From: Pilaira anomala
Lineage: Eukaryota > Mucoromycota > Mucoromycetes > Mucorales > Mucoraceae
NCBI GenBank assembly: GCA_025716855.1
Contig: JAIXMQ010000013.1
Coordinates: 248,001 to 312,000 of the forward strand
Reading direction: 5' to 3'
Length of the DNA stretch: 64,000 nt
The translations under genes and the position numbers were made by a program. Shown one piece after another: positions 22,075 to 32,106 of this stretch (position 1 is the stretch's first letter; every line of letters begins with the position of its first letter). The notes under the pieces are model-generated. The model ran no database searches, had not been told where the DNA came from, and saw only the letters and a program-made list of their open reading frames with translations.

Positions 22075-22231
22075 TTATTCTTGTCTTGTTTGAATGATAG
22101 GAGCCAAGAAGGAATTACCGTTAATAATTTGAGTAGTTGCAACAAGGTAATCACGACCTTAAAAAGTAAAAGTAAAAGGAAAAAAAAAAAAATAAGTATA
22201 TAATAGTCTATCATGTGTGCAACAAAATATG

Positions 22232-22279
<48 letters not shown>

Positions 22280-23908
22280 TTCATCGTGTTGAGCTAAAAA
22301 TCGAACAGCCGATACTTCCGTATGTGTACATCCACCCAAGAAAAAGATAATGGTAGTCTTACCATGTTGTAATCCATGTCTTTTCGCTCTTGCCATTGCA
22401 GCATTTGTTTCTGCTCCATATTCAACCGTTTGTTTAATATCAAATGCTTGTCCAGGTAATAATTTTAAAATATCTTCTGATCCACGCCATCCAGTTCCTT
22501 GTTGTTTATTCTTTTCTTGATTGTTTAAACTAGTGTTACTATGACTACCATGATGTCCACCAACATAGGAGAATAAACTGGCTGCACTACCACCACCACC
22601 ACCACCACCACCAATACCACCAATACCACCTGCTGTACTCTGTATAGATCCTTGTCCTAACTTTTGCATAGCACATTGAACTAATCGAATACTAAGTGGT
22701 GCATATCCTGAATAAACATAAGATATATCATTGGGATGGAATTCATCTACATCGTCTACAATTAATCTTAATAAACGTCTACATTGGGCAAATGTGCTCT
22801 TGGAAGCGGCGGAATTTGTTCTTTTCTGCCAAAGCCCGAGTTTTTCCAGTCGGTGTAACGTTTCGATATGTTCATACCCATAAGCCTATGATAACTCTGA
22901 TGAGTCATCTTTCTCTCTCTCTCTCTCTCTCTCTTTTTCTTTTATATATATTTCTCTTACCTGAACTATCTCTCTTTCGAAATGATCAAATAATTTTGGT
23001 TTTAATCCACCTTGTGCTAATGACATGAGACAAAGTAATCGAAGTACTTGAACTAATGGCTTTTGTTTATCAATCATTTCTTCAATATATTCCGGTTCTT
23101 TATTTCCATCGATACCAGCCACCACATCTAATAAAGTAAAAGTTAGCTGTTTATTACTTTTTTTTTTTTTTTTCGTTTATTGTTTCAGTTTTACTTTGTT
23201 GAACTTCTAAAACCTTATTAAACTCGTCTGTTACTGTATGCCCAATAATTTCTTCTGCAATTCCAGTATCTAGAAAAAAAAAAAAAAAGGGGGTCAATAT
23301 ATAAAATATATTAAAAATATATACTTCTTTTTTTACAACACTTTACGGATTTTCAATGATTGATGTTCTTGTTGTAATTCACCTAACCTTCCAACAAAAT
23401 CACGAATTTGAGCTACAGTCTTTGCATGATGTCTTTCCTCATAATTTTCATTAATACGTTTTGCAATCTTGTTCAACATACCACCAACCACAGCGAAATT
23501 TTGATCTCGTAATTGACTAAATAATTTATCAGATGAATTCAATACGTATTTCTTTTTCTTGGTAGGTGAAGAAGTTGTATTATTTGCTGCTGTAGTAGTA
23601 GGTGTAGAAGGCATAGGTATACCTTTGTTGTTGGATGCTGCTGCAGGTTGGGCTGGGTTCACAAGTGATGCATCCAGTTCAACAAAACAGTGTTTAATTC
23701 CAATCGTTTCATCAATCAATCCTTCGTATGTAAGTTCTGTACAGAGTGGTGTCACAAGATCCACATTACGATCAATAATGATGAATTGGTCAATGTGGTT
23801 TGAAATACAGTTGAGTAAAGAAGGTGTCTTTGCTGAGGTCGTGCTTAATACTTCGTCTGTGACCGATTGTTCTCTTCGCATACGTAATAACATGTCTGCC
23901 AATTGCTG

Positions 23909-23948
<40 letters not shown>

Positions 23949-24860
23949 GATCGCTGTCTTCATTCTCTATGTGTCTATGGAACTTACCTTGGCTGCATCT
24001 CCTTTACCCATAATTCGAGGGAATAAACCATAGATGGATTGTAATCTCATTAATGATTTCGCTGCATAATAAATAGAGGTTTGATCTCCGTCCTACATCC
24101 CAAAAAAAAAAAAAATACATGTATGAACAAACTGCAATGGTTCTCTTTCTTTTTTTTTTCTTTACCAAGTAAATCTCTTTCCAGGTAGAAGGATCTAATT
24201 CCATTGAAATTAAATCATCTTCACATGGAATCCAATCCATTGCATAATCACCAATGGTAATATCACCCTTTACACCTTCCTCTTCTAAAACACGTTCACA
24301 AATCATTGTACGTTCAGGTACAAAAAATAACCAACAATCTACTTTTGTCGTCTTGGAGAAATGTTTGATGTGATCTATATATATATATATAATACGTATG
24401 AGAAAAATAAAATAAAAAGGAAAATGTTATACTTACTGGCAATGTATCGCATATATTTTAGTTTAGGTCTACAAATATAAATCAATCCAGGACAATCTGT
24501 TTCAAGTGTATCTGATTCTAAATGATAAATTTTCTCTACACCATGGTCCTAATAGTATAAGTTAGTATATAGTTTTTAACAAAAAAAAATATATATATAA
24601 AAATGAGGTGCCTTTTTCTTTGTTTTACCTTGAGTAAAGTGAATTCAGCAATTAAACTTAAAGGACCTGTTAAAGTTGGGTCTAATACAAGTCCTTTCTT
24701 TCCTCGTACCTTGAAGTTAATTGGTTAGAGTGTGTTTTTCTTATTTTTCCATCTGGTTTCTTACTTTATCTAGGATTTCTGGTAATTCTCTTCTAGAGAG
24801 TTCTCTTAATTTAGCTAAATTTAAAGGAGTATTACCCAGATGTGTTCCCGTACTACTCAT
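22075..24860 (-). CDS. Vps33, SM-family subunit of HOPS/CORVET
   Basis: Ten exons, 5' to 3': 24765-24860, 24629-24709, 24437-24548, 24166-24374, 23988-24092, 23347-23905, 23195-23269, 22961-23127, 22279-22885 and 22075-22157. The frame is kept throughout, giving about 697 residues. It is a Sec1/Munc18 protein of the Vps33 class, which templates SNARE assembly at the vacuole and endosome. Diagnostic stretches are [30 protein letters not shown] near the N-terminus, [107 protein letters not shown], and the C-terminal [16 protein letters not shown]. Two low-complexity inserts are present: an SPTKKKK loop with alanine/threonine near residue 290, and a glycine-rich loop near residue 560. Several donors were chosen because only they keep homology (for example C|GTAAAG at 23346). 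Confidence 0.93.
22234..22276. repeat. 43-base T homopolymer inside a Vps33 intron
   Basis: An uninterrupted T run on the plus strand, directly 3' of the donor of the last Vps33 intron (transcript reads GTAAAA then poly-A). It is one of three homopolymers over 40 bases in the window. Confidence 0.9.
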
Positions 24861-25165
24861 TTTGTAGTAGTAGTTTTTTTTATTTATTTATTTATATGTA
24901 AAAAGTAAAAGAGAGAAGATAGGGTTATGCGGTTTTCTTATTCTTATTTCCCGCGTTTTAGTCAGTGTAATTTTAATGTGTTTCGTGACTGGGTATAGAA
25001 AAAGAAAGTGTCTTTCAAGGTATACAACATTAATTCAATCAAGGTACAACCCGAAGGAGACCATAAAAAATTGTTTTCGAGAAAACTTGATTTTAAAATG
25101 ATATCAGGAGTTAGTTTTAGTAGATGATGATTGAAAAGTTTTTTTACTCGTGCTTAACAAAAATC

Positions 25166-25199
<34 letters not shown>

Positions 25200-25548
25200 C
25201 CACACCTTGCGGTTAGTGATAATAAGTATCCTCTCTCCCTCTCTGATTTTAGACGTCTTTTTTTTTATTTTCAAAGGGTATAATAAACGAACATTACCTT
25301 TTTTTCGTTTTTATCAGAGAGAAAAAAAAAAAGAATAGGACGTGTTAAATAAGTTCTAAACGTATTCATTGATACTCTAACAAAAACAAACGTTTCCTTT
25401 GGTAATCAAATTCAAAGTTACTTTGCATTGCAAATAAAACAATGTTTGTTATATTCTTCTTTTCCATTGGTTGAAATAAACCTGGGACACAAGAAAGATT
25501 TTATTTTTCCAAAAAAAAAAAAAAAGTTTCTTTTTCTTTCTTGTAACT
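24861..25548. other. Divergent promoter region, Vps33 / RWD protein
   Basis: 688 bp between head-to-head genes. It contains a T run at 25169-25197 and pyrimidine-rich leader sequences before both starts. No gene recognised; short open frames are T-run translations. Confidence 0.55.
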
Positions 25549-26521
25549 ATGACAACAACCGAGATTTTGACAGATGCAGTCAACACCATTGATTTATTAC
25601 AATCAATTTATTTTGACAATGAGTTTGAGTTTCAACATGAACAAGACGCAAGTTTCTATAACGAGTTACACGGGTGTTGGGAAACAGATAACTGGAAAGC
25701 GTTTAAAAAATTACCATTAAATCAACTCGAGTTCACTATCAAGGCACCTATTGAAATACCGGACGATGAAGAGATTCGAGTGCATTTAGTGTTTTATGGA
25801 TCGATTTCATTGGTTCATATCCATGATTATCAATTGAATTTACCTTCTGCGTCCAATCTATGGTTATCGCGTGAAGAACATGATTGCTTGGTAACCAAGT
25901 TGAATGATATTCAATTGGATGAGGATACAGATCGATCTACTTGGATCATTGAAAAAATGCAACAGTTACAATTAGATGCTGTCCAATTTGCTGTATCTTA
26001 TTTAGAGAAATGTAGAAAACAAGAATTGGTAGGCCACCAAGAGGATGGTCCGGTTCGATTTTTAAGGGAATGGATTTGGTTTCCTATGATTTATACAAGA
26101 GAAAAGGTAAGTTTGTATTTTATATATTGTATTGAATATTGACCTATTATAGAGAGGCGATATTATTGCTTGGGCACCTAAATATGGAATTACAGGTATT
26201 TTGGTACCTGGTAAACCAGGCATGATGGGATTAGAGGGGACTGAAAAGGACGTGATACGATTCATCAATGATATCAAGACAATCTCTTGGGCAAGTATAC
26301 CTGCTAGTCATCGCAAAATGTCATCAAAATGGAAACAATATGTGGATTGTAATAACCGTCAAGAATTAGAACAAGCTCGATTGTTTCCTGATATGACAGA
26401 ATTAAAGTTTGATATCCATGGACCATTTGGTAATAGAAACAGTCTAAGCCTTTTACAGGCTTGGATGCAAGAAAAAGGGTGTGGAGAGGCTTTTGGTCAC
26501 TTATTTGAAAATGAACATTAA
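25549..26521 (+). CDS. RWD-domain protein with DUF1115 (RWDD2-like)
   Basis: Two exons: 25549-26106 and 26153-26521 (47-base intron 26107-26152), giving 308 residues. The N-terminal part (about residues 10-115) is an RWD domain: LLQSIYFDNEFEF, then IPDDEEIRVHLVFYGSIS, HIHDYQLNLPSASNLWLSRE. The C-terminal part is the DUF1115/Prp3-C-like domain: VRFLREWIWFPMIYTREK, RGDIIAWAPKYGITGILVPG, KPGMMGLEGTEKDVIRFIND, then KLKFDIHGPFG-like sequence to the end. This two-domain layout is that of RWDD2A/B proteins, whose molecular role is not established. RWD domains are ubiquitin-conjugating-enzyme-like protein-interaction folds. Length is close to animal RWDD2 (about 290). Confidence 0.88.
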
Positions 26522-26858
26522 AAGAGTTATAGATATATGTATATAGAAATAAATAATGAAATCGATTCAATTTCTCTAACTACAGGATGATCTTTTTTTT
26601 TTATTATTGTTAAAATTCTGAAGATCATCATTGCTGTTTATTTAAAAAGTGACAAGTTAACTCTCAACAATTAACCGCCAATTTTTTTTTTTTTTATGAA
26701 ATCGACAAATATCCACCGGCTGCTTGTAGTTGGAATGGAGTTCCTTTTTTTTTTTCGCTGCTTCTCGCTGCTACGTCACTTTAAATTTTTGAAATAAAAT
26801 ATTTTTTTTTTTTTATTTTATTTTTTTTTTTTTACTTCTTTCACTTGCAACTATAATC
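26522..26858. other. Gap before SmF
   Basis: 3' region of the RWD gene and promoter of SmF. T runs near 26683 and 26803-26833. No other feature recognised. Confidence 0.5.
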
Positions 26859-27304
26859 ATGTCTGCTGTAAGTTGTTCGATCGCATAGATATACGAAAAT
26901 AATACTCAATTTAAAAGCTTATAGTTTGTACCTGTTAACCCTAAACCTTTCCTTAACGAGCTTACTGGTAAGCCCGTTGCTGTCAAATTGAAGTGGGGCG
27001 GTGAATATCAAGGTTATCTTGTTTCTGTTGATAACTATATGAATCTTCAAGTAAAGAAAAAAAAAAAAAAAAAAAAAAAAAATACGCGTATTAACAAAAG
27101 GCTCTTTTTTTTTTTATATATATGTATAGTTGGCAAATACTGAAGAGTTCCAAAATGGTGTTTCTGTTGGTACACTTGGAGAAGTTTTAATTAGGTAGCT
27201 CATCTATTTTTTTAAGATTTAATCGAGATCTAACGAGATTGTTTTATAGATGTAATAACGTTCTTTATATTCGTGGAGTGGACATTGATGTTAAAATGGA
27301 GTAG
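26859..27304 (+). CDS. Small nuclear ribonucleoprotein SmF
   Basis: Four small exons: 26859-26867 (only nine coding bases, encoding MSA), 26925-27050, 27130-27194 and 27250-27304, giving 84 residues. SmF is one of the seven Sm proteins that form the ring on the Sm site of U1, U2, U4 and U5 snRNAs in the spliceosome. The protein reads [19 protein letters not shown], then Sm1 motif [21 protein letters not shown], then Sm2 motif [16 protein letters not shown], and ends VDIDVKME. Length matches SmF (about 75-88). Each exon is too short to be found as an isolated open frame, but the joined protein is nearly diagnostic. It is followed 153 bp later by the 3' end of a convergent minus-strand gene. 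Confidence 0.96.
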
Positions 27305-27457
27305 AATTAATATACATATTTTTTTTAAAAAAAAAAGGAAGATAAAAAAAAAAAAAGGAAGAAAAGAAAGAGAGAATAAATTCTGTTATCTATTATATAT
27401 TTCTATTTATTATTTGTATACATGTATATTTTTATTCTTGTAATATATTATATTGAA

Positions 27458-28402
27458 TTAGATGGTTTGTTTAGGTCTACGACGTACAACGACAGCATTT
27501 TGATTTGAAGGTTCAGCAACAGGTAGAACAGGTTTTTTAGTTAAAAAAGTAGAAGATTTAAACCAAGAAGTGAGAAAGGATAATTTGATACGAAGTGAGA
27601 CAGGTAAATTAGAAGCAAAAGAAGTATCATGTTTAGGTTGAATTGGCCAAGATCGGATCTCGGTTAATTGTTGTTGTACACCCACTACTTGACTTTCCAA
27701 CATGACTTCATAAAGTGTCAATTTCCATGAGCCACCTGTCTTTACCCAATCATAAATATCAATTGTGGATTCTGCCTTTTCTTTAATAGATTTTAAAGTA
27801 GGTCTTGAAATGGATTTTATCACATTATAGGCAAGATGAATTTTATCCATTGGACTGACTAGTAATGAATTACATTTACTTGATATTCTGGTTTCAATGG
27901 CTCTACCTAATGTTTGATACTCGTTATTCAGTCGAACATTAATCACTAAAGATTTAGTAGGTTTATCTTGGATCTCAAATCCAGTAAAATTTGGTGCCTT
28001 CAAATTACGTTTTTTTATTTCTTCATCCACTACTTCAATAAATTCATTCACTGTATCCCATTTAGTTGAAAAATCTGGACCTCTTTCAATTAATACTCGA
28101 CCGAGAATAGAGACATGTAACTGTGTATTATGTGCTTGATTAGGTCCAAACTGATGAAGTGTTTTTTCTTGAAAGGACTGGAATGAGGTTTGAATAGGTG
28201 TACCTTCGTTAGGTTCAAGGTATAAAGCAAGCGATCTTCTTGCTTCACGCAACCTATGAGGTGAAGGGTTTATGTCGGTACTCGAGTTCATTTTAAAACC
28301 TTCTAATTTAAATGTGGTGAAATCAGGTACATCGCCCTCGTGCACTTGTTGATTCGGCGCACTAAGTGTCGATCTATTATCAACTGTCTCAGTAAAAGGC
28401 AT
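27458..28402 (-). CDS. 2H-phosphoesterase-like protein, function uncertain
   Basis: Single-exon gene of 314 residues, one of few intronless genes here. The start at 28402 is the first ATG of the frame. Two histidine-containing strands are visible: LHVSILGRVL at about residue 95 and IHLAYNVIKSI at about residue 188. Their spacing and hydrophobic surroundings resemble the paired HxS/T motifs of the 2H (LigT/cyclic phosphodiesterase) superfamily, which hydrolyse 2',3'-cyclic phosphates or related RNA ends. In the second motif the S/T position is alanine (HLA), so catalysis is doubtful. Between them is TKSLVINVRLNNEYQTLG. The C-terminal 70 residues are basic and hydrophobic-patterned (PVSLRIKLSFLTSWFKSS, VVVRRRPKQTI) and might associate with membrane or RNA. 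The superfamily placement is tentative. Confidence 0.5.
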   Translation of the reverse strand: MPFTETVDNRSTLSAPNQQVHEGDVPDFTTFKLEGFKMNSSTDINPSPHRLREARRSLALYLEPNEGTPIQTSFQSFQEKTLHQFGPNQAHNTQLHVSILGRVLIERGPDFSTKWDTVNEFIEVVDEEIKKRNLKAPNFTGFEIQDKPTKSLVINVRLNNEYQTLGRAIETRISSKCNSLLVSPMDKIHLAYNVIKSISRPTLKSIKEKAESTIDIYDWVKTGGSWKLTLYEVMLESQVVGVQQQLTEIRSWPIQPKHDTSFASNLPVSLRIKLSFLTSWFKSSTFLTKKPVLPVAEPSNQNAVVVRRRPKQTI

Positions 28403-28515
28403 GAGCTTTATTTTCTTTATAAAGGAAAGGATAAAGAGAAGACAAGAAGAAGAAAAAGAAAGAAGGAAAGAAGAAGAAGGAGAATTGAAAAATCAGAAAA
28501 ACAATATCATACAAT

Positions 28516-28549
<34 letters not shown>

Positions 28550-28633
28550 AAATTGTTTATTAGTTTAAGGCTACACAAGAACGAGGGTTGGGGGTTCGAT
28601 CTGTTTTTTTTTTTTAAACATGTTAAAAATTAT

Positions 28634-28930
28634 TTAATTATCCTTTTTAGAAGTCGTTGTTGTTGTTGCCTCAGCTGTCTTATGATAAACATTTTTTGTG
28701 ATTTCTTTTGCATCAGCAATTTTACCTGAAGCAAATTCTTGTGCACGTTGGAGTTCAGTATTTAACATGGCTTGACTTTGTTGAAGGCGAGCATCAACTA
28801 AATCCTTATTGCTAATGTAAAGTCGAGGTAAAATAAAAGCGGAAACAATAAAGGTAGTGATAATCACTCTACTTGACACAAATGCGGCTATTTTCCATGT
28901 TAAAAAGAAAATAGTAAACCACTTCGCGCC

Positions 28931-28963
<33 letters not shown>

Positions 28964-29634
28964 TAAATAAATCTCAAAAAAAAAAAAAAAAAATGATGTC
29001 ATGATTACCTTGACACTTGTTCTTGTATCTTCAATAAAAATGATACGAGTTAATGCTCTAGCTATCGTTTCTGCTATATCAACACCAAGTGAACTATAAT
29101 GAATTGCATTCGCTTTATTCAACAAATTGTCTTCATTGTTATGCAATATACGACTACTTGAATAAAAATATGTGAGATCACTTTTTTTTTTTTTTTGACC
29201 TCGCTGAATTTTAACTTACTTGTATGGGTTAACAGATGGCTTATCAGCAAACATATTCATACATACACGAGATCCAACAACATAAGCTAGATTAACACCG
29301 ATAGCAAGAGTCAAGCAAAAGGCAACAATTTGAAGTAAAGAATAAGAGTCTGTCAAGATAATTGAACCCACCAATCCAGATAAAATCAAACCAGATCGAA
29401 TAGGGTCTTCCCACTTAAGAATTTGTAATACGGATGTCTCAATACGTTTTGTAGTTTCTGTACGTTGAGCTAGTTAAAAAGATATACACGTAAATACCTT
29501 TATATGTATGTAGATAGCATTATTATAGGTACTTTACCATGCACATTCTTTTGATACTTTCTTGTTGTTTCGCCGTCATGAGAAGGAGAAGCTGGCTCAG
29601 AGTTCTCAATAGAGTCAATATTATCAATACCCAT
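28634..29634 (-). CDS. Reticulon-family ER membrane-shaping protein
   Basis: Four exons: 29538-29634, 29220-29469, 29009-29156 and 28634-28921, giving 260 residues. The N-terminus is short and polar. The reticulon homology domain begins about residue 45 (VLQILKWEDPIRSGLILSGL). It has a long hydrophobic hairpin (GSIILTDSYSLLQIVAFCLTLAIGVNLAYVV), a polar loop of about 65 residues, and a second hairpin (WFTIFFLTWKIAAFV, then VIITTFIVSAFILPRLYI), followed by DLVDARLQQSQAMLNTELQRA. Reticulons wedge into the cytosolic leaflet and curve tubular ER. The C-terminal tail is a short amphipathic helix plus threonine/lysine. The acceptor before the last exon (GCGCGAAG) follows a long A run in place of a usual pyrimidine tract, which is odd. 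Confidence 0.88.
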
Positions 29635-30430
29635 TTTTTGTTAAAAAGATAAAAGAGTTGATGATAAAAAGAGATGTGATAAAAAAGGAATTGATGTCAA
29701 TTAAAAAAAAAAAACCCTGCGATCATGCAAATAAATAATTAAGCAGTCTCGTTGAGACAAGCACGGTAAAAATATGCGAATGATGAGAATCATCATATAA
29801 AGACAACATGTGCACCTGTCATTTTATCTTTATTTATAGTCATTCAATAGACCATTTTATTCTGTTCTACATGGATAAAACAAGTTTTCATTCCGTTGCC
29901 AAAAACTATCAACGGCATTTTGTCTTTATCTTTCAACTTAAAAGACCCTTTATGCCCTTCTTTGGGTAATGCAGGTAAACTATATGAAAAGCAGTGAGTT
30001 ACTGATATATTTAAAATTACTTTTTTTTTTCTATTACATTTGACCTGGCAAAAGCGATAAGATAGTTAGCTAGAACGCCTTTCTTTCTTGAGGTATTTTA
30101 GCATACTTTTCAGATATTTTTTTTTTTTTCACCATTTATTAGGACGTTTACTGCTTTTTGCCAGTTTCAAAACCTGATTTTAGTTGTTTAAAAGCTATAA
30201 AGACCTGTTGGTTTCTTCAAATTTTCTAATATAACTAACCAATACATATGCTGTAAATAGTAATAACTGGGCGTCTCTGCCTCCTAGTTTCTCTATACCA
30301 TCATGTCTTTTCTTTAGGAGTACAACCTTATTACTCTTTTCGAAACCGATTTTATCATAATTAGAAAACCCCTTGATAGCACATATACATACAGTCTATG
30401 TATTAATTTAGAAAAATTGTTTTTTTACAG

Positions 30431-30550
30431 AAACACATTAAGACTTATTAGATAATAAATTACTTTGTAAAAAAAAAAATAAAAAAAAAAGTGATATATC
30501 TTACCATAAACGACATGTATTATACACGTTTCATAGTTGCCTATTTTCTT
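30431..30550 (+). repeat. Diverged dispersed repeat, copy A
   Basis: About 120 bases resemble 52341-52460 in the same orientation. Shared stretches include ATTA(A/G)GA(C/T)TTATTAGA(T/C)AAT, CTTACCA followed by ACATGTAT(T/C)AT, and TTCA(T/A)AGTT. Similarity was judged by eye and interrupted by an A-run insertion here. Nature unknown. Confidence 0.45.
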
Positions 30551-32027
30551 ATAAAACGCTTGTATGAAATTGAAGAACACTCATTCTTATTTAGTAATAA
30601 AGAAAAATTACGAAAGAAAAAGGAAAGATAAAGATATATAAAAAAAAGTGATTAACAAACCTGTTTGTGATGTATCATTTAGGGCGCTCTTTCTGATAGT
30701 CCTCTTGTTTTTGTCATAGTCTAATGCTTTCGTTTCTTTTTCAGCTATAAAGTAAATAAAAAACTGTAAAACGACTAAATAAAACCTGAATAAATTAATT
30801 CAGTTTTTTTTTTTTTTACTTCACTGTGCGGCTATGATTATGTTCTTATTTAGAGTCAAACCGACAGAAACTCCTTCAAAATGCTTTTATGACCGGTAGG
30901 AGTGTCTGTTAACAATTCTCAAGATGCAAATCATTAAGATATTTATTTACATGCATTAAATGAAAAATAGAATTATTGAACAAGCCCCAAAAATTTTCAT
31001 GCAGACATTTTCAAAACACAGACTAATTCAAATAAGGGAAAAATTTTGCTCTTTTAACTTTTAAACATTTTCGAAAACTGGGATAAATCGCTCTGAGAAT
31101 ATTAGGCTGAAGATCAACTATTTGTCAAAACATAAATTACTGAGTACATAGTTTTTTTCGACTTTTATTTGGCATTTCTAAAGAAAAGATTTCTCGTCTG
31201 GGTCATTAAGGTAAGCGCTATACAATCCCATTGCCTTTGGTTCGGTATACCGGTTTTATATAGTTATTATCCATTCTAAATTTAGGTTTATTATGTGAGA
31301 ATATTGAAAGTAATCATTCCGTCTTATACAAAGATTACCTCAGTTTTTTTAGCCATATTGGTTGAAAAAAAAGTGAAGAAAATAGTATTGATCAGTGTAA
31401 CGCTGTTCATATAGGTAGATCGCTTACACAAATTAAACAAGGGGCTGTTCCCGCCTTTTTTTTTCTTTTTCTTCCCTTGGGATTAAATTTCAATTGGGGT
31501 GTTTTGTTTTTCTCCAGTCATATACAACGGGATTTCTTTTGGAAAATGCAGGTACATTGTTAAAACTGATTTGTGTTACTTATAAAACCCTGAACCCGAC
31601 AACGGCTGACAAGTAGATACAAATTAATATCAGATTTTTAAATATTATTTGTATAGGTATATAATTTTTTTTTTGCGGTTTTGTACGTACATGACACCGG
31701 TTTCAAATAATTAAATATGTGTGGAGTAAATGTTGACAACAGATGGAGTAATATATATTTATATCCCTTGTGGGAGTTTCTATGATTCAGTTAAAGCCTT
31801 AACTGTATCATTTATCTCTCATGGGATCTGTCTTAAAATTAGGCGGTAAAGAAAATTCTAAAACTAAAATTCTACTTTGTACCTTTAATCAATTCTGGTT
31901 AATTTCCCAAATAAACAAAATCACCTTAATTTTTCGTCCCGTAAAATCCTTTGTATCTAACTGTTTAGTAATCAATTACGTACGATGAAGCTTTGCGCTA
32001 TACTAAATATATGACCTTGTCTTTTAG

Positions 32028-32036
32028 TATAAAAAG
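32028..32036 (+). promoter_or_regulatory. TATA element of the beta-glucosidase gene
   Basis: TATAAAAAG, 71 bases before the start of the coding region, a position suited to a transcription start about 40 bases before the ATG. Strong TATA elements are common in regulated fungal genes. Confidence 0.55.
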
Positions 32037-32106
32037 GAAGCTAAAATTTTCGATTAGGGAGATTTTTTTTTTTTTTAATTAGTAACAGTAAAAAACAATT
32101 TTAAGA

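Larger units (their letters stand above)
29635..32106. other. Long intergenic region, divergent reticulon / beta-glucosidase
   Basis: 2.47 kb without a recognisable gene, tRNA or snRNA. It includes a degenerate copy of a dispersed repeat (listed separately), several T and A runs, and the beta-glucosidase promoter at its right end. The length suggests extended regulatory sequence or old insertions decayed past recognition. Confidence 0.5.

Noticed and set aside
28580..28600. GGGGGTTCGATC as a tRNA B-box
   Set aside because: No acceptor stem or anticodon arm can be built around it, and a T run follows directly.
31985..32012. GCTTTGCGCTATACTA as part of a U4 snRNA
   Set aside because: Only the first ten bases resemble U4; the rest of the 5' domain and Sm site are absent.
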